Assembly: GCF_050908995.1 (NCBI RefSeq) | Contig: NC_135126.1 | Coordinates: 12,152,001 to 12,216,000, forward strand | Direction: 5' to 3' | From: Andrena cerasifolii | Taxonomy: Eukaryota > Arthropoda > Insecta > Hymenoptera > Andrenidae | DNA: 64,000 nt | Shown: piece by piece, positions 35,330 to 47,611 of the stretch | Position numbering within the stretch: the first letter of the stretch is position 1 | How the letters are laid out: each line of letters starts with the position of its first letter | The notes under the pieces: model-generated | The model's input: the letters and a program-made list of their open reading frames with translations, nothing else | Database searches by the model: none | Told to the model about the DNA's origin: nothing | Translations under genes and position numbers: made by a program

Positions 35330-35833
35330 GTAGGGGAGACTGGGGTAGGTTGTAACACGGAGTAAATTGTAACATGTTACTCGGCTCTAAATGGTCATAA
35401 CAATCGAGAATACAAAAAGTAGGGGAAAAAAGTATAAAGGCAAAAGTAAAGAAAGCGAAGAAGCTTTTGATAGAATCAGATGAATAAACATTAATGATTG
35501 TTTAACTCATGTATATCAAATGTTTAATAATGATCTGCGTTTTCATTTATATATTTTAGGAATGTTTATTTGTGTTCACATTTGTATTTAAATAAGTAAA
35601 ACAGATGTGTTACAATTTACACCGAACTGGGGCACATTGTAAGAAAGATTCAGATTTGTTTAAAGCGAAGCTAGATGTCTAAGTGTTCTAGATTTTTTCA
35701 CGTACCGTCACGCAATCAGTTCACCGCATATGTAAGCAGTAAATCACGCGAATTATTTCCTGATCGAGGAAAACACGTTCGAGAAAAAACTGTGAAAACT
35801 TTTTTTGTTATAATCTGCCCCGGTCTCCCCTAC
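35330..35833. mobile_element. Inverted-repeat element sharing ends with 2910-3909, 504 bp
   Basis: The left end is GTAGGGGAGACTGGGGTAGG; the right end inverted is GTAGGGGAGACCGGGGCAGA. About the first 17 bp match the element at 2910-3909. Further in, the motif differs: GGTTGTAACAC, AATTGTAACATG and GTGTTACAATTTAC recur here where the other element has GTTAGTTGAC. There is no clear duplication (TA on both sides of GGGGAGAC is ambiguous). No transposase. Confidence 0.75.
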
Positions 35834-38521
35834 AAGATTCACGTAGTCTAGAAACACAAGGGGTCTTTTAAAAACCTCAGAAATCCTATTAGACTTATTA
35901 CGCCGTAGCTTTGGATAAGTACAGCGGATCGCGAAAGTGGACACGGAATTATTTCGCCGGCACCGGCGGCGGGGAGAAAGTCGATATTTACCTCGCGAAA
36001 CGTCTTTAAAATCTTCCCCCGCCCCCCCCCCCCCCCCAGAGATAGGTTCCAGTGAATTTTAAATCCCTCCGAGTCAATTTGATCGCTTCCCTCCGTTTAC
36101 CTACGGTAATGGTTTCGATCAACCACATTCGCTCCATCGTTCCTTCGCTTATTGTCAAACGTGCGGCACGTCGATTGGATTATACATCGAAACGGGAAGC
36201 GATAATAGCACGTAATTCTAATAAGCCCTGGGTAATGTCGAGGCGCTTAAGTGCACCAGTGGCCAGTTATTACGCGAATTGATGCAAACTCGGGTAAAAT
36301 AACAGACGTGTAAATTAATACGCATTGGACGGAGAGAGTAGATTTGTTAGCGTCGCCGCCCGAGATCGGTCCTCTCGGCGATGTAAATCAATCCGTCGGC
36401 CGCCGGTTCGCTGCGCAACGCCCGATAATCTCCCCTTTTCCGACAGGACATCGCCTAGTTGGATTACCGTTCAATTCGCCCCGTCGATCCCCTGCGTCTT
36501 AGCGCAGGATTCACCGAATTATCGGCCCTAACAATCAGGTACCGCTAACTTCATTATCGCTACCGCCTTGACTTAAATACTTTCCAATATCGCCGAGGGA
36601 TCTCCCTGTCATCCGTTGCTCTGGTTACGTTGCCGAATCGCGCGAGATCGCCCAGTTGCCACGCGAACATCCGCGAGAACAACGACACGGGCAATCGCGC
36701 GATACATCGAACATCCGGGAACGTTGATTGAAGCAGAAACGCCGAAACGAATTGTAACTCCAAAACAAACAGAACGGCGCGGCGTGTTTACGGTGATTGC
36801 GGTACGATTCGCGGTGTACTTTAGCAACAAACCGCTCTGCTAATTCGATTAATCGACGCGCTACCGTGTAACACGCCCCCCTCTCTTAATAACGTTTCTG
36901 TAATCGTAACTCTTCGCAGCTTTCCATCTCGCTGTGCTTTCATCTCTGCCATTTTCGAGTGCGAGGCACAGATGGATGAAACGGTCAGATATTCTCAATG
37001 ATATCGGACACTTTCTTTAACTGCATGCTATTCTAGGCTTTTCAATAGCCAGCCTGACTCGAATTTCCCTGAATCCATTCCTCGAAAGTCCTTTACTCTT
37101 CCCGAGGCGATTGAGAAATGGAATCAATGCCGTACGAAGTTATTGTACCGACTGGGAGATTAGCTGGGGCGCGAAACATCAGTCACGCAGGATTGCTCTA
37201 TCGCGAATGAAACCGCACGTCAGAATCGGAAACCACCGCCGTCCTCTCGTGAACTTCGGCCCGCGCAGTCGGAAGCTGCACTCGCCTCGCGTCCTCCGCG
37301 GAATAAGTAAGTCACGGTGCGCAACTTGTCGGGATGAAAGCGTAAAAACGTGTGCGTCTCGGCGTGTTTTTCAACGAAACTCGTTACTCGGTAAAAGGGG
37401 CGCTGTCTCTGGTGACGCTTATATCGTAAACGACGGCCGACGAGCTGCCTCGAATGGGGTAATTGAAAACTTGAAAAACACGGCCCCTCCGCGGTACCTA
37501 ATTATACGGGACACAGAGTCTTCACCGACTCCTCAGCAATCTTTCCCTCCATCACGGGTTATTTTAGTTGAAATTTCTCAATTTCGTTAAACCCGATATA
37601 GGACACAGTGACGTTTAACACGCGGGGAGAATATGCGTGTACCTACTCGTGAAAGAAGTGGCATAACAGCGAAGGGAGAAGTGCTCGGAGCGCAAGAATG
37701 ACGGGCCGCGTTTAAGTGAAGCATCCCGTTCGTTTAAACGGGTTGCGTGAATGGATGACCCGCGAATGCTTGTTTCATGGGATACGTGGTGAACTAATGC
37801 ACGCATTGACATCGATGTAATAAGCTACGTTCGAAATGACGTGCAATTCGACGCCGGTACGGTGAACGACCTCGTTTCCCATTTCAGAATCGAATACGTA
37901 TGGCTGGTTGCAAATACGATTTCGTTCACCTATACGGCTCGATGTTCATGTTCCCATTGATACGCATTAACGGCGTTTTACACCCGATAAATGATCGGCT
38001 GACTCGGGCTCCCCTGTAAATATCTATCTCACTGATAGCGACTTAATCGATGGGCATCTCGCGGAGATGATCGTCGAGTGGACGCGTGTCTCCAAGCACC
38101 CCTCCGACGCGAACGTTTCAATAAAGCTGATCGCTAGTATCCTCCTCCGCGCGGCAATTTTCGCAAAGGAAGATTTCAAACGGAAGATAAATCGATGCGC
38201 GTCCCGTTCGCGCATAAATCCATCTTAACCGCCGCGAGATTGCATCGTCGGTAATGAATTCCTCGACTGCCGTTGCGGCTCGCAATGATCGACGAGGAGC
38301 GTTTCTTCCCGCAACAAATTGAGTAACAAAGCGAGAGTTTCCACTCGTGACCCAAACGCGCTGCGAAGCTCGTCTTGCTCATATTAACCTTGCGCAACAG
38401 CCACTTTGATGCACGGTGCAATTTCTCATTCGCGGGTGATCGTAGAAATGATAATAGAGGACAGCTACTTTCGCGGTTAAATCTAAGGTGACAGAATTGA
38501 CGCCTCGATGGTATCGATTAC
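35834..38521. other. Gene-free stretch
   Basis: Apart from the C-run at 36022, I see only short frames without motifs, including the plus-strand 159 codons at 37111-37590, which has no recognisable domain. Confidence 0.45.
36022..36037. repeat. Poly-C tract (16 C)
   Basis: A run of 16 C preceded by a five-C run and one G. Prone to length variation and sequencing error. Confidence 0.9.
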
Positions 38522-38790
38522 TTAAGGAGACTAGGCAGTCGAAAAATCGATTTTTTATTGGACCTTACGAAAGTACTATCTTTTCTGAATAAAATGCCGC
38601 TTGGTTTATAGTAAAATTCGCAAAATTGTAGATTTGGCAGCTGAAAACGTCAAGCGGCAACCTATAGCGTCAACTTTGCCCAGAAACTTTAAACGAATTG
38701 AAATTTCTATTTCTTTACGAAACAAGCTATGTACACATTGAGCAATTTTGCTGTTTCTATGACACAGTACACATTTCTGATGCATAAGAC
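38522..38790. mobile_element. One-ended TTAA-type element fragment
   Basis: TTAAGGAGACTAGGCAGTCG at 38522 resembles the left ends at 14480 and 23523 (TTAAGG, then CTAGGC). It is followed by AT-rich sequence unlike the flanks. An internal inverted repeat, TGCCGCTTG (38595-38603) and CAAGCGGCA (38651-38659), is present. No matching right end with TTAA was found downstream, so the end at 38790 is approximate and the copy is probably truncated. Confidence 0.4.
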
Positions 38791-39058
38791 TCACCAAGAA
38801 GCCTTCAGGTCGAACGACGATGATCCCTTCTCAGCGACGATTCATCCGTGTCCACGAACAAAGTCCATTTTCGATGCGATCCCGTGTCCTGCTGGGTCGC
38901 ACCCCATCGAAGAGAGGGTCGTGATTTCCACACGGCGTGCACACACATACCTGGTCGAAACGGCAAACACGTCACGAAGCAATTTTGCACGCGGACGACG
39001 GACGACTGATATCCAGCGCTTACGAGATCTGCCTATGTAAACACGCTCGCCCGATACT

Positions 39059-39148
39059 TTAGCGGTGATACAACGCCGCGGTTCGTCGCACTGACAAACT
39101 GCCGTCAGGATCCGCGAGACCCGCTTGCCCCACCAGCCGTACATAGTC
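39059..39148 (-). pseudogene. Ankyrin-array-like exon fragment (tentative)
   Basis: On the minus strand a good acceptor (TTTTTCCGTTTCAG) ends at 39149. The following frame has 29 codons before a TAA at 39059-39061. It reads D-Y-V-R-L-V-G-Q-A-G-L-A-D-P-D-G, then S-L-S-V-R-R-T-A-A-L-Y-H-R. This resembles, from memory, the Y-V-x-F-V-x-x-x-G-Y-x-D...D-G-x-x-L-x-R-R-T-T-x-x-H segment that precedes ankyrin repeats in many hymenopteran predicted proteins. The stop falls where the first helix of the repeat should continue, so I read it as a degenerate exon. A different frame of the same region runs on to a strong donor, CCAG then GTATGTGT, near 38952, so another interpretation as a spliced exon is possible. 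Confidence 0.25.
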
Positions 39149-39273
39149 CTGAAACGGAAAAACGGTGTTATGAAATTCGCGGTCGATGGACTTTGGTCGT
39201 AAATTGCGAGTTAGAGATGTGGGACGTTCTTAGCGTGACGTAGGTCCAATTCAGTTAAGCACAATACGAATTT

Positions 39274-39299
39274 TATATATATATATATAAACGGGTTGC

Positions 39300-39358
<59 letters not shown>
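39274..39358. repeat. (TA)n microsatellite, two tracts
   Basis: Two TA runs split by AACGGGTTGCGTG. Confidence 0.9.
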
Positions 39359-39364
<6 letters not shown>

Positions 39365-39563
39365 GCAGAAAGTGTTTGTGTGTTTGTCTGTCGCCTTGAA
39401 ACTTTGGAACGGTGAACTCTGAGGTCACGAAATGTGTCCCAGCTCATTATGCCTAGTTAATCCAGATAAATGTGACGATTTTCACAAATAGCATATATAA
39501 AAATTATTTTTCCATAAAATCAAAACCTAAATCTCGGGCGAAGCCGAGTAGTGAAGGTAGTTT
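39274..39563. mobile_element. Helitron-like non-autonomous element (tentative)
   Basis: Two TA microsatellite tracts (39274-39289 and 39303-39358) are followed by a GTGTTTGTGTGTTTGTCTGT stretch and GGAACGGTGAACTC. About 200 bp later comes a GC hairpin, CTCGG/CCGAG with loop GCGAAG (about 39534-39549), then TAGTGAAGGTAGT. This order (TA-rich start, TTTGT-rich block, terminal GCGAAGC hairpin, end near CTAG-T) resembles insect Helitrons as I remember them. The terminal CTAG is not intact, and there is no diagnostic protein. The boundaries are approximate. Confidence 0.3.
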
Positions 39564-42500
39564 GAAATAATTTAATATGAAGAGGAATATTGATAATGCT
39601 TCGTCAAATAAGATTGTTTTACAAAAGAATCACTGTAGTACAAGAAGCTGAAAAGCTTCATCATTGATTAATAATTAACAGAGAAATGTCGTGTTAATTA
39701 TAGGATGATCCGTCGTTTACCCGCGCGCATCGTGAGAACCGAGTGAATGACACTCTCCGGAACCCGATGATCGCCCCTAGGGGACTGGCACGACGGGAAA
39801 CGACGTAAGAAGGAGTGCAGGTTCTTGTAGACATAGCTCGGTGAAAGAAGTATTTTGTGCGGGAAGTTCGTACGGCGGTGATTACGAATAAACGGAATTT
39901 CCGAAATAGCATCGCATTTTATTAGAATGTACACATGATTCTTGCTCGAGGAATTCGATTAATTCTCGTATCGGACCACTTCTGGCAGCGTGTTTCGCAG
40001 TTCCATGGATGGCAAATATTTAACGTGGACTCCTCTAATGCCAGGGTAAAATGGGCGGCCAGTGTAAATTAAGGTTGCCATGGAACTCGAACGTTTATAA
40101 AGTTGGGCGGAACAGCGTTGGCGGTTAATTATAATTATGATTGTATACGAGTGGCTACTTGTTCCGTGGGTAGACGTTATGACAGGTCAGGGGATAGGTC
40201 AGATTCCAATGCGCTCGGTATATTCCAGCTGCTCGCTGTAATGTTGCTTTGAATGGGGTGGCTTGGACGGCGCACACCGGAATCCCCAAGAAGCGGCGGG
40301 TAACGCGTTTAGGAATCGCAAGTAGCACGAGTTTAGCCCTCGTAGCCGGCCGTAGAAGTGGCCTGAACAGTCTCCTCGGCGGGGCCGCCTCATCCAATTA
40401 ACTCGACGTACATTATACGGGGGAAAGGAGAGCACTAAGGCGTGGCGGAGAAAACGTTAAGAAAAAGAGAGGAACGGGAATTCTAGCCGGTGCGGTGCCC
40501 CGGGGGCAGATTACCCTGACGCGAGATGAAAAACTGAGCAGCGGATGTGCCGGTTGATCAGAGAGAGCCGGGCTGAAAAGCTGGCGTCGTCCGAGCGCGC
40601 GATACGGCAAACAATTACAAATGAAAATTTCCCCGTCGTCCCGCGAAACGTCTTGGCCGAAGCTTTTTGCCTGTTCGCCCATCGATTTTCCCCGTCCCGT
40701 TCTCAGCCAACCGTTCTCCTCTCGATTTCATCGAAGATTGAACAAGAAACAAGCGAACTACGCGACCGAGGAAGCTATCCCAGGTGTGTTTTATTGCACC
40801 AGGGTGCCACGGAATTATTTATTACATTATCAAACGCGAAATGGAACCGGCACGGCCGCCTTGCGTTACACCGAACGCATTCGGCCGGAGAATATTGTTT
40901 CTCCGGGAAAGACGAGCAGCACCAGCGACTCTGGAGAGAAAGAGAAGAGGGGAACGGAAAATTTTAGGTGTCGGTGGCTCGAGGGTTGGGAAAGATGCAG
41001 GCAGATCACAGATGAAATAGCGTTAGTTCGTTGGTGGAGGCGGCCCGAAGACGCCGACGGGAACACGACCCCCGTCAACAATCCGATAAGATAATAATTC
41101 CAGCGTTATTACAGTCCGCCGTCCCCTTTCCAAGCTACTTAAATTCAGCCCCGGTGCACGCCTCCGAATGAGAACCCTACCGAAACTCCATCGCAGCGAT
41201 CGCTTCTGCTGTAATTAAAATGTTAAAAATTGTAGATTAACATCCACGTGGCTTAGTGGATATTAAAAACATGAGAGACTGCAGGTTTCGGAGAGTTCTC
41301 GGTTGGAACTCGTGGAAACGTGCCAGAAGGAGCTTCGTCCTCGTTACAGGCTGGCTCTCACGATGCCCACGCCGATCGCGTAACAGGAAACATTTGAGAG
41401 AGGAAAGTCGTGTCGAAGGGGAAAAGGATCGGCTTCGTGGAAAGCGAAGGGTAGGAGCGGTCACCGAGGAATTATGAGCCGCGTTTCGACTTTCGCTCGA
41501 CGCGTCGACGAGACGGGTGACCATTTGGAGGATGTCGAAGAAAGCCATCGTTAGCAGGCAGGTAGCAAAATCCCTGAAGTTCGTGATAGATAAGTTACCG
41601 AACGGTTTCGATAAGTTTTGTTCTACGATCGTATGAAGAGGTCGAGTATCGATTCTCTCTATTTATAGCCTTACAGCCAGGAATAATGTCAATGACACGG
41701 AAATTGCGGGCACACAGATGCACGAAGCCTATGCGCGCTGGCTAACTTCATCGTGCGATTCATAAGGCTACATCCCCTCGAGTAAAAGGAATAGGTAAAC
41801 AGGGAAGTCGAGAAAGTAATACAGAGTGAAGATAATGCATTCGAGTCACGGGGATTCGTCCCTCTGAATTACTATTAGCTCCGAGGCTCGATGGAGATCA
41901 CGCGTGAAGTCTGCAGGCCCCTTACAACGGCGAAAGCCATTTGATGGGTCGCACCCATCGGAATATCGGTTTGACCTCTCCATTGTACAGTGTACACCCA
42001 AGGAGCTTGCCATATTTCTACCAGCCGGTGCAGTTTGCATTCTATCCCCTAATGAGAGGGGTCGTATGGCCGCGAAGTTCTCTGGACGTGTCACGAGCAG
42101 CGTTTTCCGTCAGCTTCGAGCTCGGACAACAAAGTTTCGCGGCAGTTTCAAAAAAATAAGAACGCGAATGACCGTTCCGGCGGACGTGCGCAGCCGGCGT
42201 GCGAATAAAACACGCGACGCCGCTAATAAAAATATTATTTTATATTATAAAGTTTCGCCGCTGTAAACTTGGCCAGCGGCGCGCGAGCCGTTGTTACAGG
42301 GAGCATGGAAACTGAAAATCCGAAACATTCGGACCGCCAGGCCGGAACGGCTGGCTGAAATTTAAAGCCAGAAACTTTCGGGTTTCCGACAGGAAACCGT
42401 CCAACAAAACCCATCTCGGTATCCAGAGCTTTCCGGTTGCCGCACACCTTTGCCCGCCAAATGATAAATCCCGCCCCGTTAAATGGACAACCGATAAAAC

Positions 42501-44451
42501 GTATTGCGTTAAGAGGGCAATTTCCGTCGGTTCTCCAGCGGTGCCGTTCCCTTTGCTTTTTTTTTTATTGAATTGCGTTATGGTAACAGGCCCGAAACAG
42601 ATACACGGTAATAAATCAGATTCCCCTATTTCCCTATCCGTTTACAGCGCTGTAAACAACCACGTATCGGGGGTAGTACCAGTACGCGAAGCTTTGACGG
42701 CCTCGATCTCGAAATACAACGCCGCTGTTTCGTGGTTACCTAAGAACGTGAGAAAACGCTGGTCTAAAGGATCTTGCGACGGAAATCAAGGCTTAAAGTT
42801 TAAAGAGTACTCGTTACTCCCATAAACTTTTGTTTCCTGCTCCATGCAAAAGCACCCCCCCGGCGACTCTCTTTCGTCGGTTCCGAGAGACGCGGCAAAC
42901 ATACGAGAAACGATCTGCACACTTTCCAGTAACGCGTTTTAGATACAGTCTTTGTTTAACCTGCGCCCCCGGAGTGCCGTCGTGAAACGCTTTGTTGTAA
43001 AGTGCATTGTTTACCACTCAAAAGTCGCGGCGGTGCCGCGCTACCAACCGCTATTTCAGCGAAGTTATAAATCTTACACACGCTCCTCGTTGGATAAATC
43101 AATGTCTATATCAAGACGACAGAAGCTATTGGCGCGATTATTGGGGATGTTAATATCGTCGAGATTACGTGGCCAATAATATCGACAGATTGATTGACAT
43201 CGTTTTGCAATGGTCGCATTTGGAATTGTAAGGTTCAAAGTTATAATTGCGATGAATCGAGCCGGGCAAACGTCCCGATCGGGACTCAACTGCTCGCAGA
43301 TTTAGTGGCGCTCGCGATAAGTAGCGGTCCAAAACGAGGACGAGCGATTCCACAGTGGGAGCGCACATGTGTACGCTCGACGCGAATGACTCGATCGTCT
43401 ATCCGTCGTTCAAATAGTGACAGCGTAAACGAGTGCACTTAGCGAATGCGCGATCACGTTTCACGGTAGGATTGGCGTTGCACACCGCGGGGCGCGGCGC
43501 TTTAGCCGCGACAGCGTTGAAAAGGGCCCTCCAGGAGTCAAGACTTCGATATGTCATCGAATCAAACACGGGCCGTTGTCGTTGAAAAACGCCACTGTAC
43601 CGGTTATCGCTGGAGAAAGTAGGTTAGCGCCGATTGAAACCTCGCGATTAAACGGGCAGCGGGTAGGGAAATGAAAATTCCCCCTTATCTAAAGGACCTT
43701 GGAGCACATAATTCTATAGTCGCGCTGAAACTCGTGGAGATTTCCAAGCGTGCAGAAGAATTAGAATCCATCGGAACGAGGTTAAATCGGACGCTTTGTA
43801 TATGCTGGCAACACGGATGAAGTTCGTTACAGGCAAGGCGCGTAAAAAGCCCCACACGGCCTGGTGATTCGATTCGTTTTTTTTTTTAATTAAACATCAG
43901 GGATCGAACGAGGATAGAGCGGGCGAAAAGTGGGCCGAACGGAATCAGGAGGAGTGCCATTCTGTTTGTAAAACTCCTTCCTTAGTAGTCCCTGTTAGTT
44001 ACCCGCGTAATTAGTCGCTGGGCTGCGATTGGTTAAGAAGCACAGGACCCTTCGTCTGCAAATGAGAACCCCTAGGAACATATACGATTCACGGCACGCG
44101 GCACCTGATTCCATTACCTCTGTGCCATTCCTGGTCGTCCTACGCCTGCGACCACTCCAACCCCTCTCGCAACCTCTCCCTCCGCCAGCCCCGCTTCCCC
44201 AAACCGAGCCACCCTTCGCCGACGGTATACGCTACACGTCCCAGCGACCTACAGGTACCTTGTATCTACAATCTTCCTGTATTATGTTAGCTGTATGCGC
44301 GGCGCAAATCCCATGCGAACGGAGACACTGATGTCGCCTTGCACAAAGGGTTATATTCCATTTTCTCATCCCAACCTCACCCCCTAACATCCAAAGACTC
44401 ATTCACGGTGACCCGAAGATTTGGAGCTTTGTGATAAGGACACACTCTGCG

Positions 44452-44491
<40 letters not shown>

Positions 44492-46142
44492 ACTCGGATC
44501 GCATTTCTTTTTTCATACTTTCTCTCCTCTGTCCTTACTTTAATTAGTGCCTACGCTCTTGAAGCTTTGAACATCTTTTGCGTAGGAGAGGCTCGTTTCG
44601 AAATTTCCGCGCGATCCCAGAGAAATCAACGGACGACGGACACCTTTCACCCGCGACGGCCTCGTGCATACGTGCCCCGTGCTCTCGCGCTGTTCTCCGG
44701 AACGATTTCGTTAAGCTTTAAACGTCCGACGCCCGGGGAATGAGTTTCGATAACGCGACAGACGAGAATAAATCGAGCGGCCCCGCCGTTATTTATTTGA
44801 AACACGTTCGAGCCGCGGCTGGTGCGACTTTTACTTTTGAAATACGTCGAAATATCGTCGACTGGAACTTTTCCACCGTAATGCTATCCCCGCCGGGCGG
44901 GATATTATTTCCTCGCGATGCCCGGCGTTGAAACTTCATTACGACTCGTTATTTGTCCATTAAATCGGAATTGGAAGAATTGTCAGTTTCGCGGGGGTCA
45001 ACGGTTAAAAACGGCATTTCGCCGCTGGAACGGCCATATAATACGCTGACACGTTTATTCTCATCGGAATTTATGGAGGCAGCGAAACGGCCCGGGTTTA
45101 TGCAGCATCCACTGACAGATATCTCGGAACAAACGGACTAATCAACTCTGATTAACTGGCACGGCTTTTACGATACGCCCGGGGACGCGTTCAGCTCGGA
45201 AACAATTAAAAAGAATAGCTTTCCGATTATTCTGGCCCCCTTTTTTTTTCATCCTCCATTGCGCATCGAATACGGCATCCAGCGGTACGCTGACCAGCCG
45301 GCGGTATCGTGTAAATGGCACTCAAAGAAAACCAAGATTAACGAATTTACCACGGTATAAATGGAAAATAACCGCACACAAGAACGCATCGATGGTTCCT
45401 GTTTTCGCTCCTCGATAAGTTCTATCCAGCGGTTCGTTGCACGGAAAGAGCGTAATCCGTGTCACGATGCGATTCACTTTAAAACAAAGGCGAAATTAAA
45501 ATCCGTCGGGTGGAATGGTGAATCTGTTGCGATTCGCAATCATTTGTGCGCACAAACAAAAGGCAAAATGACTGGAAATAGGAGCATATCGGTGGATATC
45601 ATTCGGGCTAGTAGACACGTTTATCGCGTGACCCCGTGGGGGCGAAAGAAGCCGAATCCGCGACGCCGTGTGGCTCGTTTTCATACACATAGGAATAGAA
45701 ATGCTCTTGTTTGATTAGCTCGTACAGACGTGGCTGGTGACGAACCCGCTATGCGTATGAAATAAACGGCTCAATTACGCGTGGTATGTTCACGTGAACG
45801 GCGTACTCAGCGGGAACGACAGGGCAGGCGGACTGTTAAAATTCTCCGTGTGCAGACGGTCGCCCGCGGGCACGATTTATCGAACCGCGGGGCATTACTT
45901 ATCAAATTAACCGCCGCAGGAAAAATAGGTAAGCAGGCCGGGGTTAAACGATGCTGGTAAATGTCGCAGCCGGATGCATCCAGTTGGTCGCGATAATTTT
46001 ATGGGCAACGTGTCTACGCTGAGGGCGAATGAAATCGTTTTCGCGTAATTACCTTCTGTTCACGGTCTGCGAGGGACCAGAATGAACTCCCATCGCGGTT
46101 AATACGTAAGCAGAGAATTTCATAAATAGACGAGTATTCCCC
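39564..46142. other. Gene-free stretch with a (CT)n microsatellite
   Basis: No recognisable gene. Frames such as 40621-41094 (157 codons) and 45361-45714 (117 codons) on the plus strand have no motif I know. GGTTAATTATAATTATGATT near 40124 is a homeodomain-like AT core. The CT tract at 44452 is listed separately. Confidence 0.45.
44452..44492. repeat. (CT)n microsatellite
   Basis: CT units interrupted once by TTT. Confidence 0.9.
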
Positions 46143-46150
46143 GTTCCAAC
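46143..46150. repeat. hAT MITE left target-site duplication GTTCCAAC
   Basis: Perfect match to 46336-46343. Confidence 0.85.
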
Positions 46151-46335
46151 TCGAGCTGTTATTTTTTGACCCGTCGGTTACCCGGCTACCGAGAACAACT
46201 TTAAGCCATTGAATGTGGTATTGTTCGATCATTTTTGGCTAACATCAAACAATACCACAGACAATGAAACATTCAACTGGCTTGAAGTTGTTTCGGGTAG
46301 CCGGGTACCCGACGGGTCAAAAAGTAACAGCTCTG
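46151..46335. mobile_element. hAT-type MITE, 185 bp, with perfect 8-bp duplication
   Basis: The arms are inverted copies over about 60 bp: the left starts TCGAGCTGTTATTTTTTGAC and the right inverted starts CAGAGCTGTTACTTTTTGAC, both continuing CCGTCGG and ACCCGGCTACC. The element is flanked by GTTCCAAC on both sides (46143-46150 and 46336-46343). An 8-bp duplication and a CAG-initial terminus are typical of hAT transposons. The left terminus has lost CA (TC instead). No coding capacity, so it is a foldback-type miniature element. Confidence 0.8.
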
Positions 46336-46343
46336 GTTCCAAC
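46336..46343. repeat. hAT MITE right target-site duplication GTTCCAAC
   Basis: Perfect match to 46143-46150. Confidence 0.85.
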
Positions 46344-46761
46344 ATTGTTCCTTGAATTATCGAGCTATAGAGCCTGAAACTGTGCGCCAGGTGAAATTGG
46401 TCCGCCGACGATGGTTGAAACAGAAGGTTAGTGGGAAATTTATTATTTCTGCACAAGCTAATGAGCAGCCAAATTGACTGCTCGGATTAGGTAGCGGAGA
46501 TTAAGTTTAATGCGCCCTTGGTCAATCTTAGAAGTCGTCCGCTATTTGATACTAGAATACCTTCGTACAGTAATTATACCCTATCAACCGTGCTATGCGC
46601 CAGTTCACCGTACAATTCGGTGATGTGGATCCTTTCGTGATTTCCTCGAATGTTTTCGGCGAACGGATGCGTTGTCGAATGCGAAATGTTTAGCGGGGGT
46701 GTAAATGTGTGAGACTCTAATTAAGTTTTGCCATTTCTGTAATTAATGGGATTGTCCCGTG

Positions 46762-46786
46762 AAATAAATAAATAAATAAATAAATA
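46762..46786. repeat. (AAAT)n microsatellite
   Basis: About six tandem AAAT units. Confidence 0.9.
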
Positions 46787-47589
46787 CATCTCCAATGAGC
46801 GAGAAGCCTGGATGGAAAAAAATCGTTTCAAGAAAAGAATATTCATCACAATACGTGTCCCCCGCGATAAAAACAACTCGTCCCCTTGGAGAAGTGGTCG
46901 TACTATTAAAAGCGAAGGAGACGTTTCCAGGGTGGTGAAGATAAGTGGGAGCACCCCGTGGCGCGGCACCGTGTGATTTATTCGCTGGAATACACGGATC
47001 GGTCGGAATTATCGAGGACGCGTCCCGCGCGATATATCGAATAAGCGTGGATAAATTTTCGGATGGGAATACATTAGGGCCATTTTTACGGCGAGCGTCA
47101 CCATCAATTCGCGCGCGATATCCTGGCCACGGCATGGCCGGCTGCGAAGATGAAGGGGTTGAAAATCTCGCCACCGCAGAGCGTGGCACGGATAGATCAT
47201 ACATCATTCCTTTGCGAGCGAAGCCTCCATATCCTCTTGCCTAACCCTCTCTCTGCCTTTCCCTGGTCCTCCCCCCGGTCTCTGCCACCCCTTATCCACC
47301 CTTTAGCCACCCGTTGGCCACCCCAGGCCGTCGCTTGCTCCGCTGAGCTCCCAACGCCGTCCATTTACCCTTTCGAGCATCCCTCCCACGGCACTGTAAC
47401 ACGCCATTCTTCAACTTACCCCACCTCCGTTTCGGACGTGCGTGCTTTCTCGTTGGTCTGCGGCTCGCCCGGAAACCTGCCGTTTACGAGATTCTTGCGA
47501 AAACTCTGTTAAGAAGCTTGCTTGCAGCTTGGCCACGTTGGAATCGGACGGAGCGAGTGAAACGGGGGCAAGACGGAGAAGGGGAGGGC

Positions 47590-47611
47590 GAGAGAGAGAG
47601 AGAGAGAGAGA
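47590..47611. repeat. (GA)n microsatellite
   Basis: Eleven GA units. Confidence 0.9.

Noticed and set aside
43348..43358. CACAGTGGG heptamer-like sequence
   Set aside because: No facing partner and no 5-bp duplication.
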